Assembly (NCBI GenBank): GCA_023391695.1
Contig: JAEWAK010000028.1
Location: forward strand, 16,396 to 80,395
From: Bacillota bacterium
GTDB taxonomy: Bacteria > Bacillota > Clostridia > Lachnospirales > Lachnospiraceae
Reading direction: 5' to 3'
Length of the DNA: 64,000 nt
Translations under genes and position numbers: made by a program
In this document: positions 52,976-63,062 of the stretch, in pieces
How the letters are laid out: the number at the start of each line of letters is the position of its first letter
How positions within the stretch are numbered: position 1 is the stretch's first letter
The notes under the pieces: generated by a model
The model's database searches: none
Seen by the model: only the letters and a program-made list of their open reading frames with translations
What the model was told of the DNA's origin: nothing

Positions 52976-54514
52976 ATGAATAGAAGAATTCAAATATTAG
53001 ATTGTACTTTGAGAGATGGGGGAAGATGTTTTAGTAATGCTTGGGGTGATGAGACAATTAGAGATATGATTGATCATATGGTTAAATCTAGAATCGATAT
53101 TATTGAGGTGGGATTTTTATGGTATGTTACGGAAAGTATATGCAGAGAAAATACTACTCTTTTTAATAGTATGGAAGAAATTACTCCATTTTTACAATTA
53201 GGTTCTGAGTATGTAATTTATATTGAATATGAGTTATTTAAAAAAGAAAATCATATTATTCCTGAAAGAGCTAATGTTCAAATAAGTGGAATTCGACTAG
53301 GTATCTTAAAAGAAGATATGTATGATGCCATTGAAACAATGAAAGAGATTAAAAGAAAAGGTTATAAATTATTTGTACAGGGTATTAATACATTATCTTA
53401 TACTGATGAAGAATTAGTTGAATTTGTTGAAATAGTAAATAAAGTAAAGGCCGATGCTTTTGCTATTGTTGATACATATGGATCAATGTATATGAGTACA
53501 TTAAGAGCTATTTTTATATTAGTTGATAAATACCTTAATAAAGATATATACATTGATTTTCATGCGCATAATAACGTTCAACTTGCGTTAGCTCTAGCTA
53601 TAACTTTATTAGAATTAAGTCAAGATAGAAATATTATAATAGACTCAACTTTAGGCGGTATAGGAATGGGTGCAGGTAATCTAGCGACTGAATTAATAGT
53701 AAAATATCTTAATGAACAATTTGCAAGTAACTATAATTTATCTGCAATAATAAAATTAATTGATAAATATATAATAAAAATTAAAAAAAAATATTCCTGG
53801 GATAGTAATTTATTAACTTATGATTCAGCAATAAAGTGGGCTTCACAGATAAATGTTAGTTATATTATTAATGCATATGATAAAATATCTTTGGAAGATA
53901 AAAGATTCTTGTTGGGTATGTTGCCCCCTGGATATGGTGTTGGAAAACATAAAATTGATTATTATTATCGTATACTACAAAATGAAAATTCAGATACAAA
54001 TAAAAATTTAATAAAATTAAAAGAGTTAATTGTTACAAAGAAAATTCTAATAATTGCAAAGGGACCAAGTATTAATGAAAATAAAAATGAAATAGAAAAT
54101 TATATAAATTCAAACGATATAAGTATTATATTTTTAAATTATAATCATACAAATGATTTTGTTAGTACAAAGGTATCCAAGTTATATTTCTTCAGTAATA
54201 TTAAAAGTTATAATTCTTTTAAAATGGAAAATACAGGGGAAATAATAGTGTGTTTGTCATCTATATCTAAGAATGATGATGAAATCTATATTAATTTAAA
54301 AGAACTAAGCAGCGAAGGAAATGTAATTACTGATAATTCTACTATAATTGTATTAAATTTATTAAATAAAATTTGTAAAAATAAAGATTTTATAATTGCT
54401 GGTTTTGATGGAACAGATGCAAGTATAAAACAAATAGAACTTTATAAAAAATATTTAAATACCTTAAGGAAAAATAATAATATTAATTTTTTAACAAATA
54501 GTCTTTATGATTAA
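52976..54514 (+). CDS. DRE-TIM (HMGL-like) aldolase fused to a DUF115-like C-terminal domain
   Basis: 512 residues. The N-terminal 300 residues are an HMG-CoA lyase / 4-hydroxy-2-oxovalerate-aldolase type barrel: ILDCTLRDGG (metal Asp and Arg), YIDFHAHNN (His pair), STLGGIGMGAGN. The C-terminal 160 residues begin KKILIIAKGPSINENK and include FIIAGFDGTDA. These resemble AAGPSLDKN and the GCDLAYSG blocks of the Maf/DUF115 domain in this window. The barrel would form or cleave C-C bonds of a 2-oxo acid. The fusion to a Maf-like domain is unusual. It is followed 23 bases later by a TPP enzyme. Confidence 0.8.
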   Translation: MNRRIQILDCTLRDGGRCFSNAWGDETIRDMIDHMVKSRIDIIEVGFLWYVTESICRENTTLFNSMEEITPFLQLGSEYVIYIEYELFKKENHIIPERANVQISGIRLGILKEDMYDAIETMKEIKRKGYKLFVQGINTLSYTDEELVEFVEIVNKVKADAFAIVDTYGSMYMSTLRAIFILVDKYLNKDIYIDFHAHNNVQLALALAITLLELSQDRNIIIDSTLGGIGMGAGNLATELIVKYLNEQFASNYNLSAIIKLIDKYIIKIKKKYSWDSNLLTYDSAIKWASQINVSYIINAYDKISLEDKRFLLGMLPPGYGVGKHKIDYYYRILQNENSDTNKNLIKLKELIVTKKILIIAKGPSINENKNEIENYINSNDISIIFLNYNHTNDFVSTKVSKLYFFSNIKSYNSFKMENTGEIIVCLSSISKNDDEIYINLKELSSEGNVITDNSTIIVLNLLNKICKNKDFIIAGFDGTDASIKQIELYKKYLNTLRKNNNINFLTNSLYD

Positions 54515-54537
54515 ATTACATTTAAGGAGTTATTGGT

Positions 54538-56292
54538 ATGAAGTGTTCAGATTTTATTGCGTTATTTCTGGAAGAATCCGGAGTTCGTTGTATCTTTGGT
54601 TATCAAGGAGGATCGATAACACATTTAATAGATTCAATTGCTAAAAGGCCATTACTAAAATATATACAAAATTATAATGAGCAAGCATCTTCATTATGTG
54701 CTGATGCTTATGCTAGACTTTCAGATGAAAGATTAGGTGTTGCAATTGCATCAAATGGCCCAGGAGCCACTAATCTTATTACTGGTATAGCAAATGCATA
54801 TTGTGATTCTATACCAGCACTTTTTATTACCGGACAAGTACATTCAAATATGATGAAAAAAAATCATAATTTAAGGCAAGAAAGCTTTCAAGAAGTAGAT
54901 ATCATATCAATGGTTAAAAATATCACCAAATATTGTATTACCATTAAAAATATAAAATCTATTAAATATGAATTAGAAAAAGCTATATTTATTGCACAAG
55001 AAGGACGACCAGGTCCAGTTTTAATAGATATACCAGTTGATATACAGGGCATGGATTTAGTTGTAGAAGATTTAGAAAGCTTTAACAAAAAACATTCTAT
55101 TATGAATATAAATATTGACAAAGAATTAGACTTATTAATAGAGAATTTGAAAAAATCAAAAAAACCATTAATATTAGCTGGAGGAGGTATTAATTCAAGT
55201 AATTCCGTAAATGAATTTAGAGAAGTTGTAAAAAAAATAAAAGTTCCTGTGGTTACATCTTTACAAGGTTTAGATGTACTAAATCATTTTGATGAATATT
55301 TTTGTGGATTTATTGGTTCATATGGAAACAGATATTCTAATCTAGCATTACAAAATGCGGATTTTATATTAATAATTGGATCTAGGCTTGATATGAGACA
55401 AATTGGTAAACATAAAGAATATTTTGCTCCTTTTGCATATAAAGTTCATATCGAAATTGACGAATTTGAAATCAATCACTCAATTAAAGAGGATATAAAC
55501 ATTATATGTCATATTAAAGATTTTTTAAAGTTATTTTTAAGTAAGTTACAAAATGAAAATTTAAAATCATGGTATAAATGGATAGAAACTGTTAAAATTT
55601 GGGAAAGACGTTTTAATAATATAAATAATTTGGAATTTGAACCAAATAGACTAATCTCAGGAATAAGTAATAAAATAGATGGAAAAGTTGTAATTAGTTC
55701 AGATGTAGGACAAAATCAAATGTGGATAGCACAATCATTAAGAATAAATAGTAATAGTTTTAGAATTATCAATTCTGGTGGATTAGGTACTATGGGTTAT
55801 TCTTTGCCAGCTTGTATTGCGGCTTATTATACAAATAATTTTGATAAGCATATTTGTTTTATGGGTGATGGTGGTTTACAGATGAATATACAAGAACTAT
55901 GTTTAATAGGTGATAAACAATTACCAATTAAAATTTTTATATTAAATAATTATTCATTAGGATTAATAAGACAAATACATGAAAAATATTACGATAAAAG
56001 ATATGTTGGATCTGTTAATGATTTTTCACAACCTGATTTTATCTATTTATCTAAAGCATATAAAATAAATTATTATGAAATAGAAAAGTTAAATGATATT
56101 AATAACAACTTTGAAATTTTATTAAATGATAATAAACCATATATTATTAATTGTAAATTAAGTTTTTTTACTAATTTAACTCCAGAATTGTTAGGCAATG
56201 ATAATTTGGATAATCAATATCCTTATTTGACTGATAGAGAAAAAAAATTAATCAAAAAAGAATTAAATTTTATTGCTAAAAATATAAAGTAA
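54538..56292 (+). CDS. Acetolactate-synthase-like thiamine-diphosphate enzyme
   Basis: 584 residues, the three-domain ThDP fold. Catalytic Glu in YNEQASSLCADAYAR (about 48), NGPGATNLITGIANAY, the central domain with LILAGGGINSS, and the ThDP-binding GDGGLQMN...NN motif (about 442-470). It would transfer an acyl or acetaldehyde unit from pyruvate or another 2-oxo acid. It is paired with the aldolase gene, not with an ilvN subunit or ilvC, so branched-chain amino-acid synthesis is unlikely and a glycan-decoration precursor is inferred. Confidence 0.85.
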   Translation: MKCSDFIALFLEESGVRCIFGYQGGSITHLIDSIAKRPLLKYIQNYNEQASSLCADAYARLSDERLGVAIASNGPGATNLITGIANAYCDSIPALFITGQVHSNMMKKNHNLRQESFQEVDIISMVKNITKYCITIKNIKSIKYELEKAIFIAQEGRPGPVLIDIPVDIQGMDLVVEDLESFNKKHSIMNINIDKELDLLIENLKKSKKPLILAGGGINSSNSVNEFREVVKKIKVPVVTSLQGLDVLNHFDEYFCGFIGSYGNRYSNLALQNADFILIIGSRLDMRQIGKHKEYFAPFAYKVHIEIDEFEINHSIKEDINIICHIKDFLKLFLSKLQNENLKSWYKWIETVKIWERRFNNINNLEFEPNRLISGISNKIDGKVVISSDVGQNQMWIAQSLRINSNSFRIINSGGLGTMGYSLPACIAAYYTNNFDKHICFMGDGGLQMNIQELCLIGDKQLPIKIFILNNYSLGLIRQIHEKYYDKRYVGSVNDFSQPDFIYLSKAYKINYYEIEKLNDINNNFEILLNDNKPYIINCKLSFFTNLTPELLGNDNLDNQYPYLTDREKKLIKKELNFIAKNIK

Positions 56293-56306
56293 AGGAAGCT
56301 GCTATT

Positions 56307-57260
56307 ATGGTATGTAGAATTTGTGGTAATAAAAATAATAATATTAATCATATGGTTAAAGAGAGAATTATTAATAACGGTGCTGTTTTCAAGTATTTAG
56401 AATGTTCTAAATGTGGTACTTTAATGCTTGATCAAAAAGTTGAAAATATCGAGCAATGGTACCCTGACAATTATAATCCCTTTAAAAAATCGATAAAGAA
56501 TAGTGAAAAGTTAATTATTAAATTAAAAAGGAAAATTATTTTTGAATTCATTATTCGAAATGCAAATGAAATGTATTTTCAGAAAGTGCTAACATTTAAG
56601 TATTTAGACATATTATTAAAACGATTATATGGTACAAATATAAAATCAAAATATTCTATTCTTGATGTTGGGTGTGCTAGTGGTCACTGGTTAGATTTAA
56701 TGTATGAAATGGGATATAAAAATTTAACAGGAGTTGATTTATATTATCCTAATAGTAATAGTAGTGATAAAAAATGGAGATTTGTAAAAGGAGATATTTT
56801 TACAATAAATAATAAAAAGTATGATTTAATTACTCTCAATCACTCTTTCGAACATATGGAAAATCCATTAGATGTTCTATTTCAAGTGAAAAACTTATTA
56901 AGTAATAAGGGAACTTGTGTTATATCTATTCCTCTTAAAGGAGGTATAGCATGGAAAATGTTTGGTGTAGATTTTTGTCAAATTGATGCGCCAAGGCATA
57001 TTTATCTGTATACTGAAAAATCTATGAAGTATTTATGTAATAATGTAGGATTATGTATTGAAAAAATTTTATATGATTCTCATGGAAAAATCTTAAGTTT
57101 AAGCTCTGCTTATAAAAAAACTTCAAAATCTCATAGAGAATTAATTCAAAATGATGGAATTTCTTTAAAAATGAAAACAGAATATGAAAAGATGGCAAAG
57201 GAATCCAATTTTAAGCATGAAGGTGATCAGGCTATTTTTTATATTAAGATTAAAAAGTGA
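56307..57260 (+). CDS. SAM-dependent methyltransferase with N-terminal zinc ribbon
   Basis: 317 residues. Two CxxC pairs (CRIC at 3-6, CSKC near 33) make a zinc ribbon like that of sugar C-methyltransferases. The class I methyltransferase core shows ILDVGCASGHWLD (about 120), TGVDL, and NHSFEHMENPLDVL. It could methylate the sugar or the acyl precursor. It is the last gene of the A+T-rich block. Confidence 0.85.
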   Translation: MVCRICGNKNNNINHMVKERIINNGAVFKYLECSKCGTLMLDQKVENIEQWYPDNYNPFKKSIKNSEKLIIKLKRKIIFEFIIRNANEMYFQKVLTFKYLDILLKRLYGTNIKSKYSILDVGCASGHWLDLMYEMGYKNLTGVDLYYPNSNSSDKKWRFVKGDIFTINNKKYDLITLNHSFEHMENPLDVLFQVKNLLSNKGTCVISIPLKGGIAWKMFGVDFCQIDAPRHIYLYTEKSMKYLCNNVGLCIEKILYDSHGKILSLSSAYKKTSKSHRELIQNDGISLKMKTEYEKMAKESNFKHEGDQAIFYIKIKK

Positions 57261-57899
57261 TAAAATACAGTATTTAATCAGATATATAATTAATATAATT
57301 TACTGAGAAATAGAGTTTCAAATAGTAATTAGGATCAAAATAAAGTTTGAAAATTTACCTTAAAAAGAGAAAATACCCCCGATTAACCCCTCCTTTGCTA
57401 ATGGTACTAATTTTTGATTCTTCTTCTGTTTTCCCTAGTGGGTAGCCTTTGGAAGCCATCTGATAGTTTAGGTGAGTTTTTCTCATAATGTTATATTCAA
57501 CATATGCATTAAAATAAGAATAATAACCCAGTTACCTCTATTTTTCTTAACAATTTATGTTACTCTTTTATAAAATGTACATACAGTTTACTGATATTTA
57601 CAATCTAATTATTTCTGTATTTATATCAATATGACCCTAATGTTAAGAAAGCAGAGATGAATCTTACTTCATAAAAGCATTATGACTAACCATAAGGTAA
57701 AAATACAGCGATTGTTAAATATCAAGATTAAAATACGGTATATAATAAATGTGACTATAAAAAAATGAGAGGTATATAGCAGTTACCTAGTCTATATAGG
57801 ATTTATACTTATTTACCTTATATTTTATCCGTAAATTATGTATTAATGTAATAAATATATCAAACTTTTAATATACCATAATATCTTAGGAGGTTTCAA
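57261..57899. other. Intergenic region, end of the glycan island
   Basis: About 640 bases without a supported gene, mostly A+T-rich. A short minus-strand frame (57355-57486, 43 codons beginning MRKTHLNYQMASKGY) stands out by composition and may be a decayed gene remnant; I could not name it. No clear promoter for the downstream Maf2 gene was found. Confidence 0.45.
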
Positions 57900-59585
57900 A
57901 TGCATAATAACATAGAGATAATCTTTCAAAAGAACATAAGGCTTCTAAGAGACATGGATAGGTTAATTTATTATTTTCGAGTACAGAATTTTGATAATGC
58001 CCTTCGTATTGGTGTTGAAATAATTAATCAATTAAGTTCCTATATAGAATTATTACTTAAGAGTGAAGCATATTTTAACGAAAATAATCAGCTAATAGAT
58101 TCTGATTCCGTTTTGGATATGGTGAAGAACCTTATGGAAGCTCAGGAAAATAGAGACTATATCCTGCTAGCAGATTTATATGAAATTTCCTTCCTGCCCC
58201 TTATTATAAAACTGCAGGAAGTAATCATAAATAAAGAAGGTTATACATTTGCTAAGGAAAATTATAATAATACTATAGATATTTTGAAACAATCTTGCCC
58301 GGATATTGCAAGACATATCCAAACCTTACCCGCCCCTGATTATTTATTGGACCAGGGTTACTACAGTATTGAATTTACATCAGGGGGGCTAATGACCCTT
58401 GCAGCTATAGATAATGGGAAAAAGTTTTATTTTCATAGTAACAACAGGGTTCAAAATGAGGCCTTCACTTTGGCTAATTCCTGGTATCGGGAAGAAATAA
58501 CAGATTATATTATTTATGGTTTGGGATTAGGTTACCATCTTACAGAGCTTATTAATATAAATAATTATGTAACCATTGAAATTTTTGAAAGAGATATTAA
58601 TATAATCCATTTGGCTTGCGCATTTTCCACTGTTTTTAAAGATTTGATTGCCCGTCCGAATGTAAAACTTCACTATGATCCGGATTTTACAAAACTGTCT
58701 AACAAATTATTAAGTAGAAATGAAAGCACGGATTTTATAATTCATCACCCATCACTTCGAAATATTAAAAATTCTCAATTGAAAGAAAAACTTGAAAATT
58801 ATTTTGTTCAGTATAATTCCGTTAGGAATCAATTACATCTTTTAAATGGAAATTTTAATGAAAATATCAAGCATTATGACGGCTTGGTAGACGAATTGCA
58901 TTATGAGTTTCAAGGAAAAGATTTATATATTATAGCAGCAGGCCCTTCACTTGATACCAATTTCCTGCAGCTTAAGAACGTAGGGGAAAACAGTATTATA
59001 ATAGCAACCGGCACGGTATACCGTAAATTAATTAATGCCGGTATACATCCGGATTATGTTATTGTTACCGATGCAAATCCCAGGGTTTATGGCCAAATTG
59101 CAGGTTTAGAGAAATTAAATATACCAATGCTGCTTTTATCTACAGCTTATTATGGATTTGCTAAAAATTATAAAGGTAAAAAGTATTTAATTTGCCAGGA
59201 GGATTATAATAAGGCGGAAGACTTTGCAGAAAGTAAAGGATATCATCTTTTCCGAACTGGAGGTTCAGTTAGTACAACGGCATTGGATGTAGGAATTCAA
59301 TTTAATTGCCGGAGAATAATCTTCTTAGGATTGGATTTGGCATATACCAATAGTTATGTACATGCTGTAGGGACCTCGAGAAGGGAATTGACCGGTACGG
59401 ATGATTTAAGACAGATAGAAGATATACACGGGAATTTAATATATACCAGCCGGAGTCTTGATATGTACCGTCAATGGATTGAAAATCGAATTAAGGGGAT
59501 TAAGGATATAGAGTTTATAGATGCCACGGAAGGAGGAGCCAGGATTAAAGGAATAAAAATATCAAAGTTATCCGATATTATATAA
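57900..59585 (+). CDS. Motility-associated factor Maf2, with fused N-terminal helical domain
   Basis: 561 residues of the Maf/DUF115 family. Residues 1-115 are a helical domain matching the small stand-alone protein encoded before Maf1. The DUF115 core has AAGPSLDTN (about 343), VTDANPR, GGSVSTTALD (about 454), GLDLAYTNSY (about 477) and DATEGGARIKG (about 540). It ends about 20 residues after that, without the long helical tail of Maf1. A second flagellin nonulosonate transferase, or one with another donor, is likely. AGGAGG precedes the ATG. Confidence 0.88.
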   Translation: MHNNIEIIFQKNIRLLRDMDRLIYYFRVQNFDNALRIGVEIINQLSSYIELLLKSEAYFNENNQLIDSDSVLDMVKNLMEAQENRDYILLADLYEISFLPLIIKLQEVIINKEGYTFAKENYNNTIDILKQSCPDIARHIQTLPAPDYLLDQGYYSIEFTSGGLMTLAAIDNGKKFYFHSNNRVQNEAFTLANSWYREEITDYIIYGLGLGYHLTELININNYVTIEIFERDINIIHLACAFSTVFKDLIARPNVKLHYDPDFTKLSNKLLSRNESTDFIIHHPSLRNIKNSQLKEKLENYFVQYNSVRNQLHLLNGNFNENIKHYDGLVDELHYEFQGKDLYIIAAGPSLDTNFLQLKNVGENSIIIATGTVYRKLINAGIHPDYVIVTDANPRVYGQIAGLEKLNIPMLLLSTAYYGFAKNYKGKKYLICQEDYNKAEDFAESKGYHLFRTGGSVSTTALDVGIQFNCRRIIFLGLDLAYTNSYVHAVGTSRRELTGTDDLRQIEDIHGNLIYTSRSLDMYRQWIENRIKGIKDIEFIDATEGGARIKGIKISKLSDII

Positions 59586-59726
59586 TAAAGTATTAAATAA
59601 AGTTATAGAAGAGCATTTTTTATTGAAAAATCGTTTTTATTTGTTTTAAAGATTGGAAAAATAAAAAATCAGGAATAAAATAAAAATTAAAAAACTTTAT
59701 TGAAAATAGAAGGGAAAATTAAATCC

Positions 59727-60752
59727 ATGAAGAAGTTAAGCATAATCGTTCCCTGCTATAATGCAGAACTCTATATTGACAAATGTATGAATACTATAGT
59801 TAATCAAACATTGGTAATTGATAATATGGAAATAATTGCAATAAACGATGGTTCAATGGATAATACATTTCAAGTGCTAAGTAAATGGGAAGAAAAATAT
59901 TCAGAATCCATAATTATTATCAATTTGGATAATAACTATGGTCCGGGAAAAGTGAGAAATTTAGGCATTGATTATGCATCTTCAGATTATATTGCTTTTG
60001 TTGATATTGATGACTTAATAGAGTTGTCTATGTTCGAAAAAATGTGTGCAAAAGCATATGAAGAAAACTGTGATTTAGTAGTATGCCGCTCTGATCGGAT
60101 CAAAGATTCCAATTTGAATGAATTGCAAGTGGTTAATTATAACAGGCAGGATAGTTCGATAAAAATATATAATGATATGGATAGGAAAACATTTCTATGC
60201 TGCGATATAAATTCGGCTGTCTGGAATAAGATCTATAAAAAAGATATTATAAAAAAGAATAGTATAAATTTCATGGAAGGATATATATACGAAGATATTT
60301 ATTTCAGTGAATTGGTGAAGCTTTATGTTTCGCATGTTTATTTTATTGATGAGATATTATATCATCATGTTATAAGAGCAAATTCTTTATCAAATAATGT
60401 AGCAAATATAGACCAAAAACTAGATTGGATTTATGTAGAAGAAATTAAATTAAGGGAATTAAATGAAAGAAATCTATATGAAAGATTTAAAGATCATTAC
60501 GATAATGAATTCTTCCTTAATTATTTAGCTTTGATTAAAAATTTGATAAAAGTTTATGGATATATAGAACCAGATAGGTTATCTTTTATAAATAGCAGAA
60601 TAAATATAATGTATCCTGATTATTTTACAGTACCTATTGTAAGGAAATTACTAAATACAAAAGGTTTTTATTATCAGGTTTTAAATGCACTGAATGAGAG
60701 AATAACAGAAAGTAATGTACATAAAATAGTAGAAAGCTATTATATAAAATAA
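59727..60752 (+). CDS. Glycosyltransferase family 2
   Basis: 341 residues. GT-A signature SIIVPCYNAELYIDKCMNTIVNQTL, then IIAINDGSMDNTF, FVDIDDLIE (the DxD-like metal site) and the later NKIYKKDII and EDIYFSE blocks of EpsJ-like enzymes. The ATG at 59727 begins the fold directly; the TTG 27 bases upstream is not supported. It probably extends the glycan linked by Maf2 or another surface polymer. Confidence 0.85.
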   Translation: MKKLSIIVPCYNAELYIDKCMNTIVNQTLVIDNMEIIAINDGSMDNTFQVLSKWEEKYSESIIIINLDNNYGPGKVRNLGIDYASSDYIAFVDIDDLIELSMFEKMCAKAYEENCDLVVCRSDRIKDSNLNELQVVNYNRQDSSIKIYNDMDRKTFLCCDINSAVWNKIYKKDIIKKNSINFMEGYIYEDIYFSELVKLYVSHVYFIDEILYHHVIRANSLSNNVANIDQKLDWIYVEEIKLRELNERNLYERFKDHYDNEFFLNYLALIKNLIKVYGYIEPDRLSFINSRINIMYPDYFTVPIVRKLLNTKGFYYQVLNALNERITESNVHKIVESYYIK

Positions 60753-61131
60753 AGATAGGAGTCTTTAGAGGATCCCCCCCTAAAAACTCCCCGGTAGAAA
60801 TAATAGAGAATTGATTAGATAATATTACTTAACATAAATTATACTACCTCTCAACCCATTTAGAAAAAATTGAATTGTTGGAAATTTCCTATGCATTAAG
60901 TATAGCACGACATAAACCATTATACAATATTGGTAAAACGACAATTTTCAAACCAAAATTATGTAAAATCTGTATACAAATAACGACAAATTTTTAGAAA
61001 TTTTTCCACTTTCTGCCCGTTGTTTTGACTAAAAAACTGGAAATTTATTGATTAAAATAACAATGGTTTCCAGTGTCAAAATGTGATATACTATTAAATT
61101 ATGTAAAAATTACCTCAAGGAGAACCGTAGA
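60753..61131. other. Intergenic region
   Basis: About 380 bases, no gene. A GGAGT/ACTCC hairpin around a run of Cs follows the GT2 stop (60757-60790). An inverted repeat ACTGGAAA (61036-61043) and TTTCCAGT (61067-61074) flanks the region ahead of a TATACT box (61087-61092), which may be the promoter and operator of the next gene. Confidence 0.4.
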
Positions 61132-62142
61132 ATGATCACTGTCAGCGCCTGTCTAATCGTTAAAAATGAAGAAAAAGTCCTTTCCAGATGCTTAAAAAGC
61201 CTGGTGGATTTAGTGGATGAAATCATTATAGTTGATACAGGATCGGTCGATAAAACAAAGGAAATAGCACAAGAATTTACGGATAAAATTTTCGATTTTA
61301 AATGGATTGATGACTTTGCGGCGGCCAGAAATTTTTCTTTTTCAAAAGCTGCCATGGACTATATATATGTTGCGGATGCGGATGAGGTAATCGATGAAAA
61401 GAACCGTAAAAAATTCATGGATTTAAAATATACTTTGCTGCCTGAGATAGAAATAGTCCAGATGAAATATACCAACCAGCTTAGTTTTAATACAACATAT
61501 AATTTTGATGCTGAATACAGGCCGAAGTTGTATAAACGGGTCCGTACGTTTTCATGGACTGATCCGATCCATGAGTCTGTTTCGCTACAGCCGGTCATTT
61601 ATGACAGTGATATCGATATTATACATATGCCTGAAAATAATCACGCCGGAAGGGATTTTAATACATTTCAGAAGATAATCAAGCGTGGTGAAAGGCTATC
61701 TGAAAAGCTCCGGAATATGTATGCCAGGGAATTATTTATAGCCGGGACCGATGATGATTTTTTGATAGCCGAAGAATATTTTGAGCAGCAGGCGGAAGAA
61801 AATGTTTCTTATGAACAGTTAAAGGTCATTCAGTGCGTTTTGACGAGATGCGGGCGGCTAAGATATGACGATGCACAATTTTTTAAATATTCCCTGAAAA
61901 ACATTGCAGGAGGTAAGCCCAGTGCTGAAATTTGCTTTGAAATCGGAGAATATTATTTTAAAAAGGAAGATTATAAAGAAGCAACGATATGGTATTATAA
62001 TGCAGCTTATGAAACTGAATGTGAATTAAACATTCATTATGCCGGAGACTATCCCTTGAGGCGGCTTTCCGTATGTTATGCGAAATTGGGAGTAGAGGAT
62101 CAGGCAGAAGAATATCAGAAACTTGCAGATGAATGGAAATAG
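61132..62142 (+). CDS. Glycosyltransferase family 2 with C-terminal TPR-like repeats
   Basis: 336 residues. The GT-A domain starts SACLIVKNEEKVLSRCLKSL and continues EIIIVDTGSVDKTKEIA and YVADADEVID (metal-binding DAD). The C-terminal 100 residues look like TPR helices (FEIGEYYFKKEDYKEATIWYYNAAYE). Such two-domain GT2 proteins modify peptides or proteins with sugars in other systems, so flagellin or a related protein is a reasonable target (inference). AAGGAG precedes the ATG; a terminator follows. Confidence 0.87.
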   Translation: MITVSACLIVKNEEKVLSRCLKSLVDLVDEIIIVDTGSVDKTKEIAQEFTDKIFDFKWIDDFAAARNFSFSKAAMDYIYVADADEVIDEKNRKKFMDLKYTLLPEIEIVQMKYTNQLSFNTTYNFDAEYRPKLYKRVRTFSWTDPIHESVSLQPVIYDSDIDIIHMPENNHAGRDFNTFQKIIKRGERLSEKLRNMYARELFIAGTDDDFLIAEEYFEQQAEENVSYEQLKVIQCVLTRCGRLRYDDAQFFKYSLKNIAGGKPSAEICFEIGEYYFKKEDYKEATIWYYNAAYETECELNIHYAGDYPLRRLSVCYAKLGVEDQAEEYQKLADEWK

Positions 62143-63062
62143 TAGCAATAGGCATCGGTATAGCTATTGAAACAGGTAAATCGATATATTTAAAAAATAA
62201 AATTTATAGTACATAAAATCAGGTAATTGCGTATAATCTGCAATTACCTTTTCGTTTATTTGGGACAATTTAAGATATTTCGTTTTATTACGGCTTTTAA
62301 TTTAATAAAATTTAACATTTATATTATTGCCTTATATTAAAACTTTCATTATAATTATTACAAAGAATGGAATTCTATTTTCAAAGTATTCTGATTTTAC
62401 TGAGCCGGTCTCCCGGCACGCGGATAACTTTTTCTGTTTATAAAATTTATTATTCCTGTTATACAAAAGCCTTTCGTGGCATATCATACCTGCGTGTTAT
62501 AAATAATAGCTTTATTAAATATTACCTATGACCATTAATAATTATCATGTTTTTATTAGAAATTAGAACAATATTTATAAATCATATAAAAAATGGATTA
62601 ATAAGGTTATAATAAAAAATAAAGAAATAATATATATATAAAATTTACAAAAACAGTAATAAAAACAATTATAAAAACTTCATTATATAGAACTAAATCA
62701 TATTTATAAAAATAATTAAATTAAAATAGATAAATACTATAACTGATACTATACTCATAACTGACACATCGTTTTAAACATATTTGGCAGTATTTCGTAA
62801 CATAACCATTCCGTTCCATAAAAAGAGAAAAGCCTGCCATTATCATCAGAACCTGGTAATAAAAGCTGCAAGGAAAGATCTTCTGACATAAAATAGGACA
62901 TGTTTGAAATTGTGACAGGTGCATAATGCAATTAACAAAACTGTTTTTGGAATAAAAGATTAACTCCAGCTCAGGATCATATCGATTTATAATTTTAGAA
63001 CAATATATACTGACAAGTATATGGTAACAATAACAAAACAGCCGAATAAAAGGAGGAATAAG
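62143..63062. other. Long A+T-rich intergenic region
   Basis: About 920 bases. Apart from the terminator at 62.2 kb and a CCGG-rich small hairpin near 62405, I see no gene on either strand. Open frames here are shadows or too A/T-biased to support. Confidence 0.45.
62221..62255 (+). terminator. Rho-independent terminator after the GT2-TPR gene
   Basis: AGGTAATTGC and GCAATTACCT are perfect ten-base arms around GTATAATCT, followed by TTTCG. The U-run is short but the stem is strong. Confidence 0.75.
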
